A stretch of 64,000 nucleotides of DNA from positions 62,001 to 126,000 of the forward strand of contig NZ_JAALFE010000002.1 in the NCBI RefSeq assembly GCF_011059185.1. Direction: 5' to 3'. This DNA is from Paragemmobacter kunshanensis. Lineage in GTDB: Bacteria; Pseudomonadota; Alphaproteobacteria; Rhodobacterales; Rhodobacteraceae. Positions 1-8,010 of this stretch are shown here, piece after piece (within the stretch, counting starts at the first letter, position 1; each line of letters opens with the position of its first letter). The notes beneath the pieces were generated by a model, which saw nothing but the letters and a program-made list of their open reading frames with translations, did not search any database and was not told the origin of the DNA. A program made the position numbers and the translations under genes.

Positions 1-778
1 GCTTGCGCATCTGCAGAAGGCGGGGGATCAATCCGTCCGCTCGGCCACACTGTTCACGACGCTGACCGATTTCTCCGATCCCGGCGAGGTTGGGGTCTTC
101 CTGAACGACGATTTCGTCGATGGCATCGAACGCCAGTCCGAACAGGACGGGATCCTGTCGCGCTTCTTCATGTCGCGCACCTTCAGCTTCCTGCGGTCGA
201 ACGACCTGATCTATCAGCCCGCCATCAAGAGCTACATGATGGGCGAGGCCCCGCCCGCCTTCGACCTGCTCTATTGGAATGGCGATGGCACGAACCTGCC
301 CGCGAAGATGGCGGTCGAATACCTGCGTGGCCTGTGCCAGAGCGACCGCTTCGCAACCACGGGCTTTCCCGTCTTCGGCCATCCGGTCACGCTGGCCGAT
401 GTCCAGCTGCCGCTTTGCGCCATCGCCTGCGAGACCGATCACATCGCGCATTGGCGGGGCAGCTTCAACGGCGTGAAACAGATGGGATCGAAGGACAAGA
501 CCTTCATCCTGTCGGAAAGCGGCCATATCGCGGGCATCATCAACCCGCCCTCCAAGGGGAAATACGGCCATTACACCAGCGACGCGCCGCTGGAAGGCGC
601 CCCCGAAGACTGGAAAGCCAATGCCACCTATCATCAGGGCAGCTGGTGGCCGCGCTGGGGCGAATGGCTGGCGGGCCGGTCCGGCAAGAAGATCAAGGCG
701 CGGATCCCCGGCGATTCGGGGGCAGAGATCCTGGCCCCGGCACCGGGCACCTATGTGGTCGCCACGCCAAGTGGCTGA
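1..778 (+). CDS. phaC: Class I polyhydroxyalkanoate synthase, C-terminal part
   Basis: PHA synthase polymerises (R)-3-hydroxyacyl-CoA into polyhydroxyalkanoate on the surface of the cytoplasmic granule. The reading frame is open from base 2, so the start lies outside the window and only about 258 C-terminal residues are present. The alpha/beta-hydrolase end is recognisable: the catalytic Asp lies in CETDHIAHW and the catalytic His in SESGHIAGIINPP, while the nucleophilic Cys lies upstream and is not seen. Further family signatures are LYWNGDGTNLP and the tail SWWPRWGEWL. The neighbours phasin and PhaR confirm a PHA locus. The segment looks intact, with no frameshift up to the TGA. Confidence 0.97.
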   Translation, partial: LAHLQKAGDQSVRSATLFTTLTDFSDPGEVGVFLNDDFVDGIERQSEQDGILSRFFMSRTFSFLRSNDLIYQPAIKSYMMGEAPPAFDLLYWNGDGTNLPAKMAVEYLRGLCQSDRFATTGFPVFGHPVTLADVQLPLCAIACETDHIAHWRGSFNGVKQMGSKDKTFILSESGHIAGIINPPSKGKYGHYTSDAPLEGAPEDWKANATYHQGSWWPRWGEWLAGRSGKKIKARIPGDSGAEILAPAPGTYVVATPSG

Positions 779-781
779 TCC

Positions 782-806
782 CGCGCGCAATTCCCGGTTG
801 CGCGCG
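782..806 (+). terminator. Stem-loop after phaC
   Basis: A 9-bp perfect stem CGCGCGCAA / TTGCGCGCG (782-790 and 798-806) with a 7-base loop begins a few bases after the phaC stop. There is no T-run behind it, so it may be a weak terminator or a 3'-end stabiliser rather than a classical intrinsic terminator. Confidence 0.5.
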
Positions 807-825
807 CCATTCCGCCATCGCAATG

Positions 826-836
826 CTGCATTGCAG
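826..836. promoter_or_regulatory. PhaR-type operator 1 upstream of phaP
   Basis: CTGC-ATT-GCAG is a perfect inverted repeat with a 3-base centre. PhaR of Rhodobacter/Paracoccus is known (from memory) to bind TGC-rich sites of the form CTGC-N3-GCAG. Its centre is 27 bp from that of the second site, just upstream of the -35 of the proposed phaP promoter. Confidence 0.7.
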
Positions 837-844
837 AAAAATAC

Positions 845-873
845 TTGAAATGCTGCGGTGCAGCATGTATATC
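845..873 (+). promoter_or_regulatory. phaP promoter with PhaR operator 2 in the spacer
   Basis: A sigma-70-like promoter can be read as TTGAAA (845-850), a 17-bp spacer, and TATATC (868-873). The spacer is almost filled by the perfect palindrome 850-866, whose core is CTGC-GGT-GCAG (853-863). A repressor bound there would block RNA polymerase directly. This fits the known model in which PhaR represses phasin until granules titrate it away. The promoter call is inferred from sequence alone. Confidence 0.65.
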
Positions 874-922
874 CTGCTCATCAGGAAACGGGCCAACACC
901 CGGAACGCCAGGAGCAAATGAA

Positions 923-1372
923 ATGACCAAGACCCCCGACTTCACCAAAGTCATGCAGGACATGATGGCTTCGTTCCCGGTCGACTCGTCGGCCCTCCAG
1001 AACGCCTTCAAGACTCAGGCCGCGATGGGCGAGAAGCTGTCGAAAGTGGCCCTCGAAGCCGCCGAGAAATCGACCGAGATCACCGCCAAGTGGACGAAAG
1101 ACACCATCGCCAAGCTGGGCGACGTGTCCAAGGCCAAGACCGAGCCGACCGACTACACCAAATCGGTGACGGATTTCGCTTCGGCCGCTGCCGAAATGGC
1201 CGCCGAAAACATGGCCGCCTTTGCCGAAGTGGCGAAGAAGGTCCAGATGGAAACGGTCGAGCTGATGCTGGCCGCCGGCAAGGACTTCTCGGAAGACGCG
1301 ACCGCCGCCGTCAAGAAAGCCACCGCGGAAGTGACCTCGGTCGCCAAGAAGGCCGCTGCAGCCGCGAAGTAA
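923..1372 (+). CDS. phaP: Phasin (PHA granule surface protein)
   Basis: This 149-residue protein begins MTKTPDFTK and is almost entirely amphipathic helix, rich in Ala, Lys and Glu. It has no Cys and no membrane segment and ends in a lysine/alanine-rich tail (AKKAAAAAK), as phasins do. Phasins coat the PHA granule and set its size and number. The start is set by AGGAGC a few bases before the ATG; a longer in-frame extension from 845 would begin inside the promoter and is rejected. The gene sits between phaC and phaR behind its own promoter, which carries two PhaR-type operators, and is followed by a strong terminator. Confidence 0.93.
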   Translation: MTKTPDFTKVMQDMMASFPVDSSALQNAFKTQAAMGEKLSKVALEAAEKSTEITAKWTKDTIAKLGDVSKAKTEPTDYTKSVTDFASAAAEMAAENMAAFAEVAKKVQMETVELMLAAGKDFSEDATAAVKKATAEVTSVAKKAAAAAK

Positions 1373-1424
1373 TCCGCAAGGATCGCGCGCCGTTCGTACT
1401 CCTCCCTGTCGGACAGGCGCCATT

Positions 1425-1454
1425 GGGCGGGCTTCATGCCCGCCCTTTCTTTTT
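1425..1454 (+). terminator. Intrinsic terminator after phaP
   Basis: An 8-bp GC stem GGGCGGGC / GCCCGCCC (1425-1432 and 1438-1445) with a 5-base loop is followed by TTTCTTTTT. This is a textbook rho-independent terminator, separating the highly expressed phasin transcript from phaR. Confidence 0.9.
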
Positions 1455-1477
1455 GAAAATCCCTGTCCTAAGCTTCT

Positions 1478-1488
1478 CTGCGATGCAG
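1478..1488. promoter_or_regulatory. PhaR-type operator upstream of phaR
   Basis: CTGC-GAT-GCAG lies 37 bp before the phaR start codon and matches the same inverted repeat as the two phaP sites. A looser TGCA-AC-TGCA motif follows at 1493-1502. This predicts negative autoregulation of phaR. No convincing -35/-10 pair could be assigned here. Confidence 0.65.
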
Positions 1489-1524
1489 CCAATGCAACTG
1501 CAAAAGACCAGGGGAGGGGGCCAG

Positions 1525-2091
1525 ATGGCCGATACCGAAAAGCCGCTGCTGATCAAGCGCTATGCCAGCCGCCGCCTCTACAATACCGAGACATCGGATT
1601 ACGTCACGCTCGAGGATATCGCAGGCTTCATCCGCGCCGGGCGCGAGGTGCAGATAGTCGATCTGAAATCCGGCGATGACCTGACGCGCCAATACCTGCT
1701 GCAGATCGTGGCCGAACATGAATCCAAGGGCGAGAATGTCCTGCCGATCAATGTGCTGACCGATCTCGTCCGCTCCTACACGACCGAGATGCAATCCGTG
1801 GTGCCGCAATTCCTCGCCGCGTCGTTCGAGATGCTGCGCGATGGACAGTCCAAGATGATGGAAAACCTGCAGGCCTTCCCCAATCCGATGGCCGCCATGC
1901 CCGGCTTCGATGCCATGCGCAAGCAGCAGGAAGTCTTCATGCAGGCCTTCATGGGCGGCCTTCCCGGATGGGGTGGCTCCGGTCCGGCCCCCAAGGAGGA
2001 CAGCGCATCGGACAGCGCCTCCAAGGATGACGAACTGGCCCAGATCAAGAAGCAGCTGGCCGAGCTTCAGAAGAAGCTTTCCAGACTCTGA
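1525..2091 (+). CDS. phaR: Polyhydroxyalkanoate synthesis repressor PhaR
   Basis: PhaR is a DNA-binding repressor of phasin and of itself that also binds PHA granules. The 188-residue protein has the N-terminal PHB/PHA accumulation regulator DNA-binding domain at about residues 9-70 (IKRYASRRLYNTETSDYV, then DLTRQYLLQIV). A second accumulation-regulator domain with LPINVLTDLVRSYT and many Met/Phe residues follows. The tail is charged and probably coiled-coil (LAQIKKQLAELQKKL). The start ATG follows a purine-rich GGGGAGGGGG stretch. The gene lies downstream of phaP, with a CTGC-N3-GCAG site in its leader. Confidence 0.95.
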   Translation: MADTEKPLLIKRYASRRLYNTETSDYVTLEDIAGFIRAGREVQIVDLKSGDDLTRQYLLQIVAEHESKGENVLPINVLTDLVRSYTTEMQSVVPQFLAASFEMLRDGQSKMMENLQAFPNPMAAMPGFDAMRKQQEVFMQAFMGGLPGWGGSGPAPKEDSASDSASKDDELAQIKKQLAELQKKLSRL

Positions 2092-2111
2092 CGGAGCAGG
2101 GGGCGCGGCCC

Positions 2112-3056
2112 ATGTCGGAAAGTCAGGGTCGCGTCACGCTCTGGGGGATCGAGGTCTTCCTCGCCGCCGCCGAGGAAGGCGCGATATCGGCCGCCGCGCG
2201 CAGGCTTGGCGTCAGCCCCTCGGCGGTGAGCCAGCAGCTGGCCTCGCTCGAGGCGGCGCTGGGGGCGGCTCTTCTGGATCGCGGCGCGCGCCCGATGATG
2301 ACCACGCCCGCAGGCACCATGTTCCGCCGCCACGCCCAGGTGATCCTGAACGCCGAAGCCGAGGCGCGGGCCGAGCTTGCCCTTGCGGACCTGTCCGGTC
2401 TGACCACCCTTCGCCTGGGGATGATCGAGGATCTCGATGCCGAAGTGACGCCGCAACTGCTGGCGGAACTGGCGCGCGAACTCAAGGGCTGCCGTTTCCT
2501 GCTTGAAACCGGGGCCAGCCATCATCTGCTGGAACAACTGTCGAACCGCGCGCTGGACATGGTCGTGGCCGCCGATGCGCCGCTTGATGCGCCGGAAGGC
2601 TGGCGAGAGGTGCATCCCCTGCTGGCCGAACCCTTTCTGGCCGTAGCGCCAAGGGGCGGCGATCCGGCCAGCCTTCCCTTGATCCAGTATACCACACGCC
2701 ACCTGATGGGCCGTCAGATCGCGGCACATCTGGCGCGGCAGAATATCCGCGTCGGCGCGCGCTTCGAACTGGACAGCTATACGCCGATCCTCGCCATGGT
2801 CGCTGCGGGCGCAGGCTGGACGATCCTGACGCCGCTCGCCCTGCATCACGCCGCGCGGTTTCGCGATGCCGTGGACCTGCGGCCCTTGCCCTTTGAGCCG
2901 CTGGGGCGCAGCCTGTCGCTTCAGGCCCGGGCCGGGGTGCTGCGCGACATGCCGGGCGAGGTGGCTGTCCGCCTGCGCCGGCTGCTGGACCGGCAGGTCG
3001 TCCAACCGACCCGCACGCGCTGGCCCTGGCTGGGCGATACATTGCGCATGTTGTGA
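2112..3056 (+). CDS. LysR-family transcriptional regulator
   Basis: The 314-residue protein has an N-terminal LysR winged helix-turn-helix (VFLAAAEEGAISAAARRLG then SPSAVSQQLASLE, about residues 14-50) and a C-terminal substrate-binding domain. The effector and targets cannot be read from the sequence. It starts 20 bp after phaR on the same strand, with GGAGCAGGGGG ahead of the ATG, so it may be co-transcribed with phaR. LysR genes usually control a divergent neighbour, but here the next gene is convergent. No link to PHA metabolism is shown. Confidence 0.93.
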   Translation: MSESQGRVTLWGIEVFLAAAEEGAISAAARRLGVSPSAVSQQLASLEAALGAALLDRGARPMMTTPAGTMFRRHAQVILNAEAEARAELALADLSGLTTLRLGMIEDLDAEVTPQLLAELARELKGCRFLLETGASHHLLEQLSNRALDMVVAADAPLDAPEGWREVHPLLAEPFLAVAPRGGDPASLPLIQYTTRHLMGRQIAAHLARQNIRVGARFELDSYTPILAMVAAGAGWTILTPLALHHAARFRDAVDLRPLPFEPLGRSLSLQARAGVLRDMPGEVAVRLRRLLDRQVVQPTRTRWPWLGDTLRML

Positions 3057-3060
3057 GGGC

Positions 3061-3170
3061 GAAGATTTTTCATCCGAAAAATCTTCCCACCCGAAAATTC
3101 TTCGCAGAAGAATTTTCACGACCTTCCAAAGGAAGGTCGCTCCGGAAGAATTTTCGACTGAAAATTCTTC
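3061..3170. repeat. Cluster of four short-loop inverted repeats
   Basis: Four consecutive hairpins fill the gap between two convergent genes. They are 3061-3071/3076-3086 (GAAGATTTTTC arms), 3093-3103/3107-3117 (GAAAATTCTTC arms), 3119-3127/3131-3139 (CGACCTTCC arms) and 3145-3155/3160-3170 (GAAGAATTTTC arms). Stems are 9-11 bp and loops 3-4 bases. Three of the four stems are AT-rich variants of one another, in sharp contrast to the GC-rich genes around them. A bidirectional terminator role is plausible here. Confidence 0.9.
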
Positions 3171-3174
3171 TGCC

Positions 3175-4362
3175 TCAGCCCATGATCTCGCGCGCGGCTT
3201 CGGTCAGGGCGCTGGCGATATAGTCCAGCTCCGGTCCGGTCAGCCGGGCGGGAAGGCGCACGTCGCAGGCACGCATCAGCATGGCCCGCGTGCGGGGCAG
3301 GTCCGGCACGTCGCCAAGGAATTGCCAGTTCCAATAGGCGCGGGCATTTCCTTCGGACAGGCCAAAGACCTGCACGGACACACCGCGCCGTTTCGCGGCC
3401 TTCTGGAAGGCAAGTGCCTGCTCATCGCTCCAATCGCCCTTCAGGTTGAACTGGATCGAATCGGGCGCGCGGCTCTCCTGCGGCAGGGCAGGGGGCACCT
3501 CCAGCAGGCCGCAGGCGTTCAGGCGGTCCGCCACCCAGTCGTGGTTTGCCCGCCCCTGGGCCACACGCCGCGCCACTTCGGGCAGTTGCGGGCGGATCAC
3601 CGCCGCCGACAGGTTCTGCATGCGCAGATTGTAGAGCGGCAGGCGGTTCTGCCAATGCGCGCAGGAATTGGACAGGCCGGGATGTTTCTTCCAGTTTTCT
3701 TCATAGGCGCCGGACATGATGATCGCGCGGGCGGCAAGCTCGGGATCATCGGTCACCATGATCCCGCCTTCGCCCGCGTTCACCAGCTTGTAGGACTGGA
3801 AGCTGAAGCATCCCACCTTGCCGATGGTGCCGATGTTGCGCCCGTTCCATGTGGTGCCAAGCGAATGGGCCGCATCCTCGATCACCGGGATGCCGCGCGC
3901 ATCCGCAAGCGCCATGATCGCGTCCATGTCCGAGGTATGGCCGCGCATATGGCTGATCATCACGGCGCTTGCGTCGGCGAGTTTGGCTTCGAAATCCGCC
4001 ATGTCCACGCGGTAGTTCTCGCCCACTTCCACCAGCACGGGGATGCAATCGGCATGGACGATCGACGACGGCACGGCGGCGAAGGTGAAGGCCGGGATCA
4101 GGACCCTGGCTCCGCGCGGCAGATCCAGCGCCTTGAGCGACAGGAACAGCGCCGCCGAACAGGAGGAGACGGCAAGTGCATAGCGCGACCCCAGCAATGC
4201 GGCGAATTCGCTTTCCAGCAGGGCAACGGGCGCGCCTTCGGGCGCGGTGTAGCGGAACAGGTCACCGCTGGCGAGAAGGCGGTCAATCTCGGCCCGCGCG
4301 GCCTCGGGGATTGCTTCGGCGTCATAGACATTGGGGGCGAGCGTCTGTCCGTCCGGGGCCAT
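3175..4362 (-). CDS. DegT/DnrJ/EryC1/StrS-family PLP aminotransferase
   Basis: This 395-residue protein belongs to the PLP fold-type I group that usually transaminates nucleotide-linked keto-sugars. The Schiff-base lysine is K192 in FSFQSYKLVNAGEGG, and the PLP-binding aspartate is D163 in VIEDAAHSLG. SSCSAALFLSLKAL matches the phosphate-binding region. No sugar-nucleotide or polysaccharide genes are nearby. It lies downstream of the glutamine-synthetase/oxidase genes on the same strand, separated from them by 128 bp. A role on an amine or amino-acid substrate is possible but unproven. Confidence 0.9.
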   Translation of the reverse strand: MAPDGQTLAPNVYDAEAIPEAARAEIDRLLASGDLFRYTAPEGAPVALLESEFAALLGSRYALAVSSCSAALFLSLKALDLPRGARVLIPAFTFAAVPSSIVHADCIPVLVEVGENYRVDMADFEAKLADASAVMISHMRGHTSDMDAIMALADARGIPVIEDAAHSLGTTWNGRNIGTIGKVGCFSFQSYKLVNAGEGGIMVTDDPELAARAIIMSGAYEENWKKHPGLSNSCAHWQNRLPLYNLRMQNLSAAVIRPQLPEVARRVAQGRANHDWVADRLNACGLLEVPPALPQESRAPDSIQFNLKGDWSDEQALAFQKAAKRRGVSVQVFGLSEGNARAYWNWQFLGDVPDLPRTRAMLMRACDVRLPARLTGPELDYIASALTEAAREIMG

Positions 4363-4490
4363 GCCTGCACCTTTTCTGAAACTCTTCTTCGCCTTTTCTG
4401 TAATAGGGGGGGCGTCACATTTCCAGTGACAAGTTCAAGACAGGGGTCTTTTCCCTGCGTCACGGGGCGAGAAACCGCCGAGATTCCGGG

Positions 4491-5792
4491 TCAGAGCCCC
4501 AGCCTGTCGCGCATGGAATACCAGGTCATGGCCAGCACCAGCATGGGCCAGCGCAGGGCCGCCCCGCCGGGAAACCGCGGCGTAGGAAGCTTCGACATCA
4601 CGTCAAAGCGTTCGGCCTGCCCGGCCACGGCTTCGGCCAGGATGCGCCCCGCCAGCGTGGCCAGCGCCACGCCGTGCCCCGAATAGCCCGAGGCCGACAG
4701 CACATTGGGCGCCACGCGCAGGAAACAGGGGTTGCGCGTCATGGTGATGGCCAGCGTGCCGCCCCAGGCATGATCGATCTTCACGTCGCGCAGGCCGGGA
4801 TAGATTTCCAGCATCGGCTTGCGCACCGTCTTCACGATATCGGGGAAGCGATAGCCATAGCTTTCGCCGCCCCCGAAAAGCAGGCGGTTGTCCTCCGACA
4901 GGCGCCAATAGTTCACGACGAATTTCGTGTCTGCCACGGCGACGGGTTCGGCCAGAACCTCGCGCGCGCGGTCCCCCAAGGGTTCGGTCGCCACGATGAA
5001 GTTGTTGATCGGCATGACGCGGGCGGCCACCTGCGGTTCCAGCGATCCCATATAGCCGTTGCAGGCAAGGATCAGGTGGTCGCAGGTCACTTGGCCTTGC
5101 GCCGTCGCCACCACGGGCTGTGCGCCGTGGGTGATCTTCGTCACCTCGGACCGTTCATGGATCACCGCCCCCGCCCCCTGCGCCGCGCGGGCAAGGCCGA
5201 TGGCGTAGTTCAACGGATGCACATGCCCCGCGCCTCGGTCCAACTCCCCCCCGGCAAAGACGCCCGAGGGAATGAGGCGGGCGATCTGGTCCTTCGACAG
5301 CGCCTCAAGCTGATCATAGCCATAGTCGCGGCGGAGTTTGTCGGCATAGGCGGCGGCGTGCTTTACCTCACCCGCCGACCAGCAGGCATGGGCAATGCCG
5401 GGGTAAAAGCGCACGGGCATGTCATGCTGCGCGATCAGACCGCGCACCATGTCCTTCGCCTCTTGCGCCAATCCCCACAGCTTGCGCGCGTCGTCCAGAC
5501 CGACCGCTGCTTCCAGCGCGTCCTGATCCAGCCGCTGCCCGCTGCCCACTTGCCCGCCATTGCGGCCCGATGCGCCGAAGCCCACGCGATGCGCCTCAAG
5601 CACGATGACCTTCAGCCCGCGTTCTGCCAGATGCAGTGCGGCAGACAGGCCGGTATAGCCAGCCCCGACGATGCAGACATCGGCCCGCACCGCCCCCTGA
5701 AGCGGGGGCAGGGCGGGGAAGTCCGCGCGTGTGGCGGCGTACCAGGACGGGGGATATTCCCCCGCCCGGTCATTTGCGTGCAGCAGGTTCAT
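4491..5792 (-). CDS. FAD-dependent oxidoreductase, PuuB/OrdL-like (gamma-glutamylputrescine oxidase family)
   Basis: The 433-residue DAO-family flavoprotein has the dinucleotide-binding motif GAGYTG at residues 43-48 and GASGRNGGQVG just after it. The late motif SGYSGHGVALATLAG is typical of the C-terminal FAD contact. PuuB oxidatively deaminates gamma-glutamylputrescine to the aldehyde. The start lies 6 bp after the stop of the glutamine-synthetase-like gene, so the two are almost certainly co-transcribed, which supports the gamma-glutamylation reading. The true substrate could be another gamma-glutamylated amine. Confidence 0.9.
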   Translation of the reverse strand: MNLLHANDRAGEYPPSWYAATRADFPALPPLQGAVRADVCIVGAGYTGLSAALHLAERGLKVIVLEAHRVGFGASGRNGGQVGSGQRLDQDALEAAVGLDDARKLWGLAQEAKDMVRGLIAQHDMPVRFYPGIAHACWSAGEVKHAAAYADKLRRDYGYDQLEALSKDQIARLIPSGVFAGGELDRGAGHVHPLNYAIGLARAAQGAGAVIHERSEVTKITHGAQPVVATAQGQVTCDHLILACNGYMGSLEPQVAARVMPINNFIVATEPLGDRAREVLAEPVAVADTKFVVNYWRLSEDNRLLFGGGESYGYRFPDIVKTVRKPMLEIYPGLRDVKIDHAWGGTLAITMTRNPCFLRVAPNVLSASGYSGHGVALATLAGRILAEAVAGQAERFDVMSKLPTPRFPGGAALRWPMLVLAMTWYSMRDRLGL

Positions 5793-5798
5793 GGGCCG

Positions 5799-7154
5799 TC
5801 ACACGTTCAGCAGAAGATGCTCGCGCTCCCACGGGCTGATGACCTGAAGGAACTCCTTGTATTCGTTCCGCTTCACAGAGTCATAGACATTGCAGAACTC
5901 CACACCCAGCACCTCGCGCAGCGCGCCATCCTCTTCCAGCAGGTCAAGCGCGTCACCCAGATTGTAGGGCAGGTCCGTCTCCATGTTATAGGCATCCTCG
6001 GTGCATTCCGCGCGCGGCATCTTGCCCGCCTTCAGGCCGAGATAGCCACAGGCAAGGCTGGCCGCGATGCCCAGATAGGGGTTGCAATCCATGCCCGCCA
6101 GACGGTTTTCCAGCCGCCGCGCCTCGGGCCCGGAGATCGGCACGCGAAGGCCCGTGGTGCGGTTGTCGCGGCCCCATTCCAGATTGATGGGCGCGGCAAA
6201 GTCGGGGACATAGCGGCGATAGCTGTTGACGTAGGGCGCCAGCAGCGCCACGGCTGCGGGCAGATGGGTCTGCATGCCGGCGATGAAATGCAGGAACTCT
6301 GCGGTCTCGCCGCCCTTCCTGTCGGAAAAGATGTTCTTGCCCGTCTTCATGTCCACCACCGAATGGTGGATATGCATGGCGCTGCCGGGTTCGCCCTCGA
6401 TGGGCTTGGCCATGAAGGTGGCGAAACAGTCATGCCGCAGCGCCGCCTCGCGGATCAGCCGCTTGAAGAAGAAGATCTCGTCGGCCAGCGCCACGGGGTC
6501 GCCATGGGCGAGGTTGATCTCGATCTGCCCGGCCCCACCTTCCTGCAGGATGCCGTCGATCTCGAATCCCTGCGCCTCGGCGAAATCGTAGATGTCGTCG
6601 ATGACCTTGCCGTATTCGTCAACGGCACTCATCGAATAGGCCTGCTTGCCCGCCGCCCGGCGGCCGGACCGGCCCATCGGCGGGATGATCGGCATGTTCG
6701 GGTCGATATTGCGCGCGACAAGGAAGAATTCCATCTCGGGCGCGACGATGGGGTTCCAGCCTTCGGCGTTGTAAAGCTGCACGATCCGCTTCAGCACATT
6801 GCGGGGTGCGGTGGGCACGGGGTTTCCGGCCTGATCCTGCGCATCATGGATCACCTGCAGCGTGACATCCGCCGTCCAGGGCGCGGCGGTTGCCGTGCTG
6901 AAATCGGGGACAAGGATCATGTCGGGTTCGGTGAAGGCCCCGGTCGGGTTGTCGGCCCATTCCCCCGTGATCGTCTGCAGGAAGATGGAATTGGGCAGGA
7001 AATAGCTGGCCTGCTTGGCGAATTTCGAGGCGGGCATCGCCTTGCCCCGCGCCACGCCGGCGATGTCGGCGATGATGCATTCCACCTCGTCCACGCGGCG
7101 GCCTGCGATGAAATCGCGGGCTGCCTCGGGCAGTTTCTCGGTCCATTTGGACAT
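5799..7154 (-). CDS. Glutamine synthetase family protein (gamma-glutamylpolyamine synthetase-like), copy 1
   Basis: The 451-residue protein has the GS catalytic domain: MEFFLV (metal-binding Glu), GAGQIEINLAHGDP, HIHHSV, and NRTTGLRVP (nucleotide and glutamate contacts). It lacks the Tyr adenylylation loop expected of housekeeping GlnA. PuuA-type enzymes ligate glutamate to putrescine or another amine using ATP. It is one of two GS-like genes that flank a class-I amidotransferase. With the downstream PuuB-like oxidase it forms two steps of a glutamylated-amine pathway. The two GS copies differ clearly from each other, so this is not a recent duplication. Confidence 0.92.
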   Translation of the reverse strand: MSKWTEKLPEAARDFIAGRRVDEVECIIADIAGVARGKAMPASKFAKQASYFLPNSIFLQTITGEWADNPTGAFTEPDMILVPDFSTATAAPWTADVTLQVIHDAQDQAGNPVPTAPRNVLKRIVQLYNAEGWNPIVAPEMEFFLVARNIDPNMPIIPPMGRSGRRAAGKQAYSMSAVDEYGKVIDDIYDFAEAQGFEIDGILQEGGAGQIEINLAHGDPVALADEIFFFKRLIREAALRHDCFATFMAKPIEGEPGSAMHIHHSVVDMKTGKNIFSDRKGGETAEFLHFIAGMQTHLPAAVALLAPYVNSYRRYVPDFAAPINLEWGRDNRTTGLRVPISGPEARRLENRLAGMDCNPYLGIAASLACGYLGLKAGKMPRAECTEDAYNMETDLPYNLGDALDLLEEDGALREVLGVEFCNVYDSVKRNEYKEFLQVISPWEREHLLLNV

Positions 7155-7193
7155 GTTTAGCTCATGTTTTTGCGGTTGCCCGCGCGCCCCTTC

Positions 7194-7874
7194 TCAGGCA
7201 CGCGGTTCCTTGAAGAAGGCGGCAATACGGCCCGCCATGGTCTTGTCCTGAATGGGCAGGTCCAGCTTGGCGGCGGCTTCGGCCATCACCTCGTCGGGAA
7301 CCAGCCCCTTGCCCCGCGTCCGCATCAACCCATCGACGAATTCGGGGCGGAATTCGGGATGGGCCTGCACCGTCAAGGCGCGGTCGTCGTAAAGCAACGC
7401 CGCATTGGTGCAGAAGTCGTTGGTGGCGATCACCTTCGCGCCGGGCGGCGCCGTCACCACCTGGTCGCGATGCCAGGCGTTCAGGCGCAGCGTTTCGCCG
7501 CCGAAATCATATTCGGTCGCGCCCACGGCCCAGCCGCCGTCAAAGCGTTCGACCTTGCCACCCATGGCCTGCGCCACGATCTGATGGCCAAAGCAGATCC
7601 CCACCACAGGCACCCGCGCGGCAAAGGCATCGCGGATGAACTGCTCCAGTGGCGGGATCCAGGGGTGATCCTCATAGACGCCATGGCGCGATCCGGTGAT
7701 CAGCCAGCCATCCGCCTCGGCCACCGAGGCGGGCAGCTCTCCCTCGACCACCTTCCAGGTGCGGAAGGTGAAACCATGCCCGTCCAGCAGGCGGGCAAAC
7801 ATGTCGGGATAATCCCCCATTTCGGGGGCAAGCGCCTCGGGGGCGAGGCCGGTCTGAAGGATGCCGATCCGCAT
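7194..7874 (-). CDS. Type 1 glutamine amidotransferase (GMP-synthase-like)
   Basis: The 226-residue single-domain protein has a complete class-I amidotransferase triad: nucleophile C94 in GICFGHQ, and H172 and E174 in AHPEF. Such free-standing domains hydrolyse gamma-glutamyl amides. In the Puu pathway the last step, cleavage of gamma-glutamyl-GABA, is done by PuuD, a related but distinct family. Its position between two GS-like genes suggests that it removes the glutamyl group these ligases attach. That role is inferred from context. Confidence 0.88.
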   Translation of the reverse strand: MRIGILQTGLAPEALAPEMGDYPDMFARLLDGHGFTFRTWKVVEGELPASVAEADGWLITGSRHGVYEDHPWIPPLEQFIRDAFAARVPVVGICFGHQIVAQAMGGKVERFDGGWAVGATEYDFGGETLRLNAWHRDQVVTAPPGAKVIATNDFCTNAALLYDDRALTVQAHPEFRPEFVDGLMRTRGKGLVPDEVMAEAAAKLDLPIQDKTMAGRIAAFFKEPRA

Positions 7875-7931
7875 GTTTCGCCTTTTTGTCCCTCACAAAG
7901 GTAGTGTCATGGCCCCGCCTTCGGCAAGGGG

Positions 7932-7999
7932 CCTGATTTTTCGCAGAAAAATCGTTGGCCCCTGCCATGCGCCCAACGAATTTTCTGCGAAAATTCAGG
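7932..7999. repeat. Nested inverted repeat with two internal hairpins
   Basis: Two short-loop hairpins, GATTTTTC-GCA-GAAAAATC (7935-7953) and GAATTTTC-TGC-GAAAATTC (7978-7996), sit inside larger pairings CCTGA/TCAGG (7932-7936 and 7995-7999) and CGTTGG/CCAACG (7953-7958 and 7973-7978). The unit can fold either as separate hairpins or as a cross-shaped structure. It fills the 136-bp gap between two same-strand genes and shares arms (GAATTTTC) with the cluster at 3061-3170. Confidence 0.88.
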
Positions 8000-8010
8000 G
8001 CGCACGCCGT

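Noticed and set aside
1459-1486. A -35/-10 pair for phaR from TTGAAA at 1453.
   Set aside because: No -10-like hexamer lies at a proper distance; only the operator was kept.
2866-4686. A 606-codon plus-strand frame spanning the hairpin cluster and the DegT gene.
   Set aside because: It crosses several inverted repeats and is antisense to a clear PLP enzyme.
4674-7160. An 828-codon open frame on the plus strand across the PuuB- and GS-like genes.
   Set aside because: The two minus-strand genes show full family motifs, and the plus-strand translation has none.
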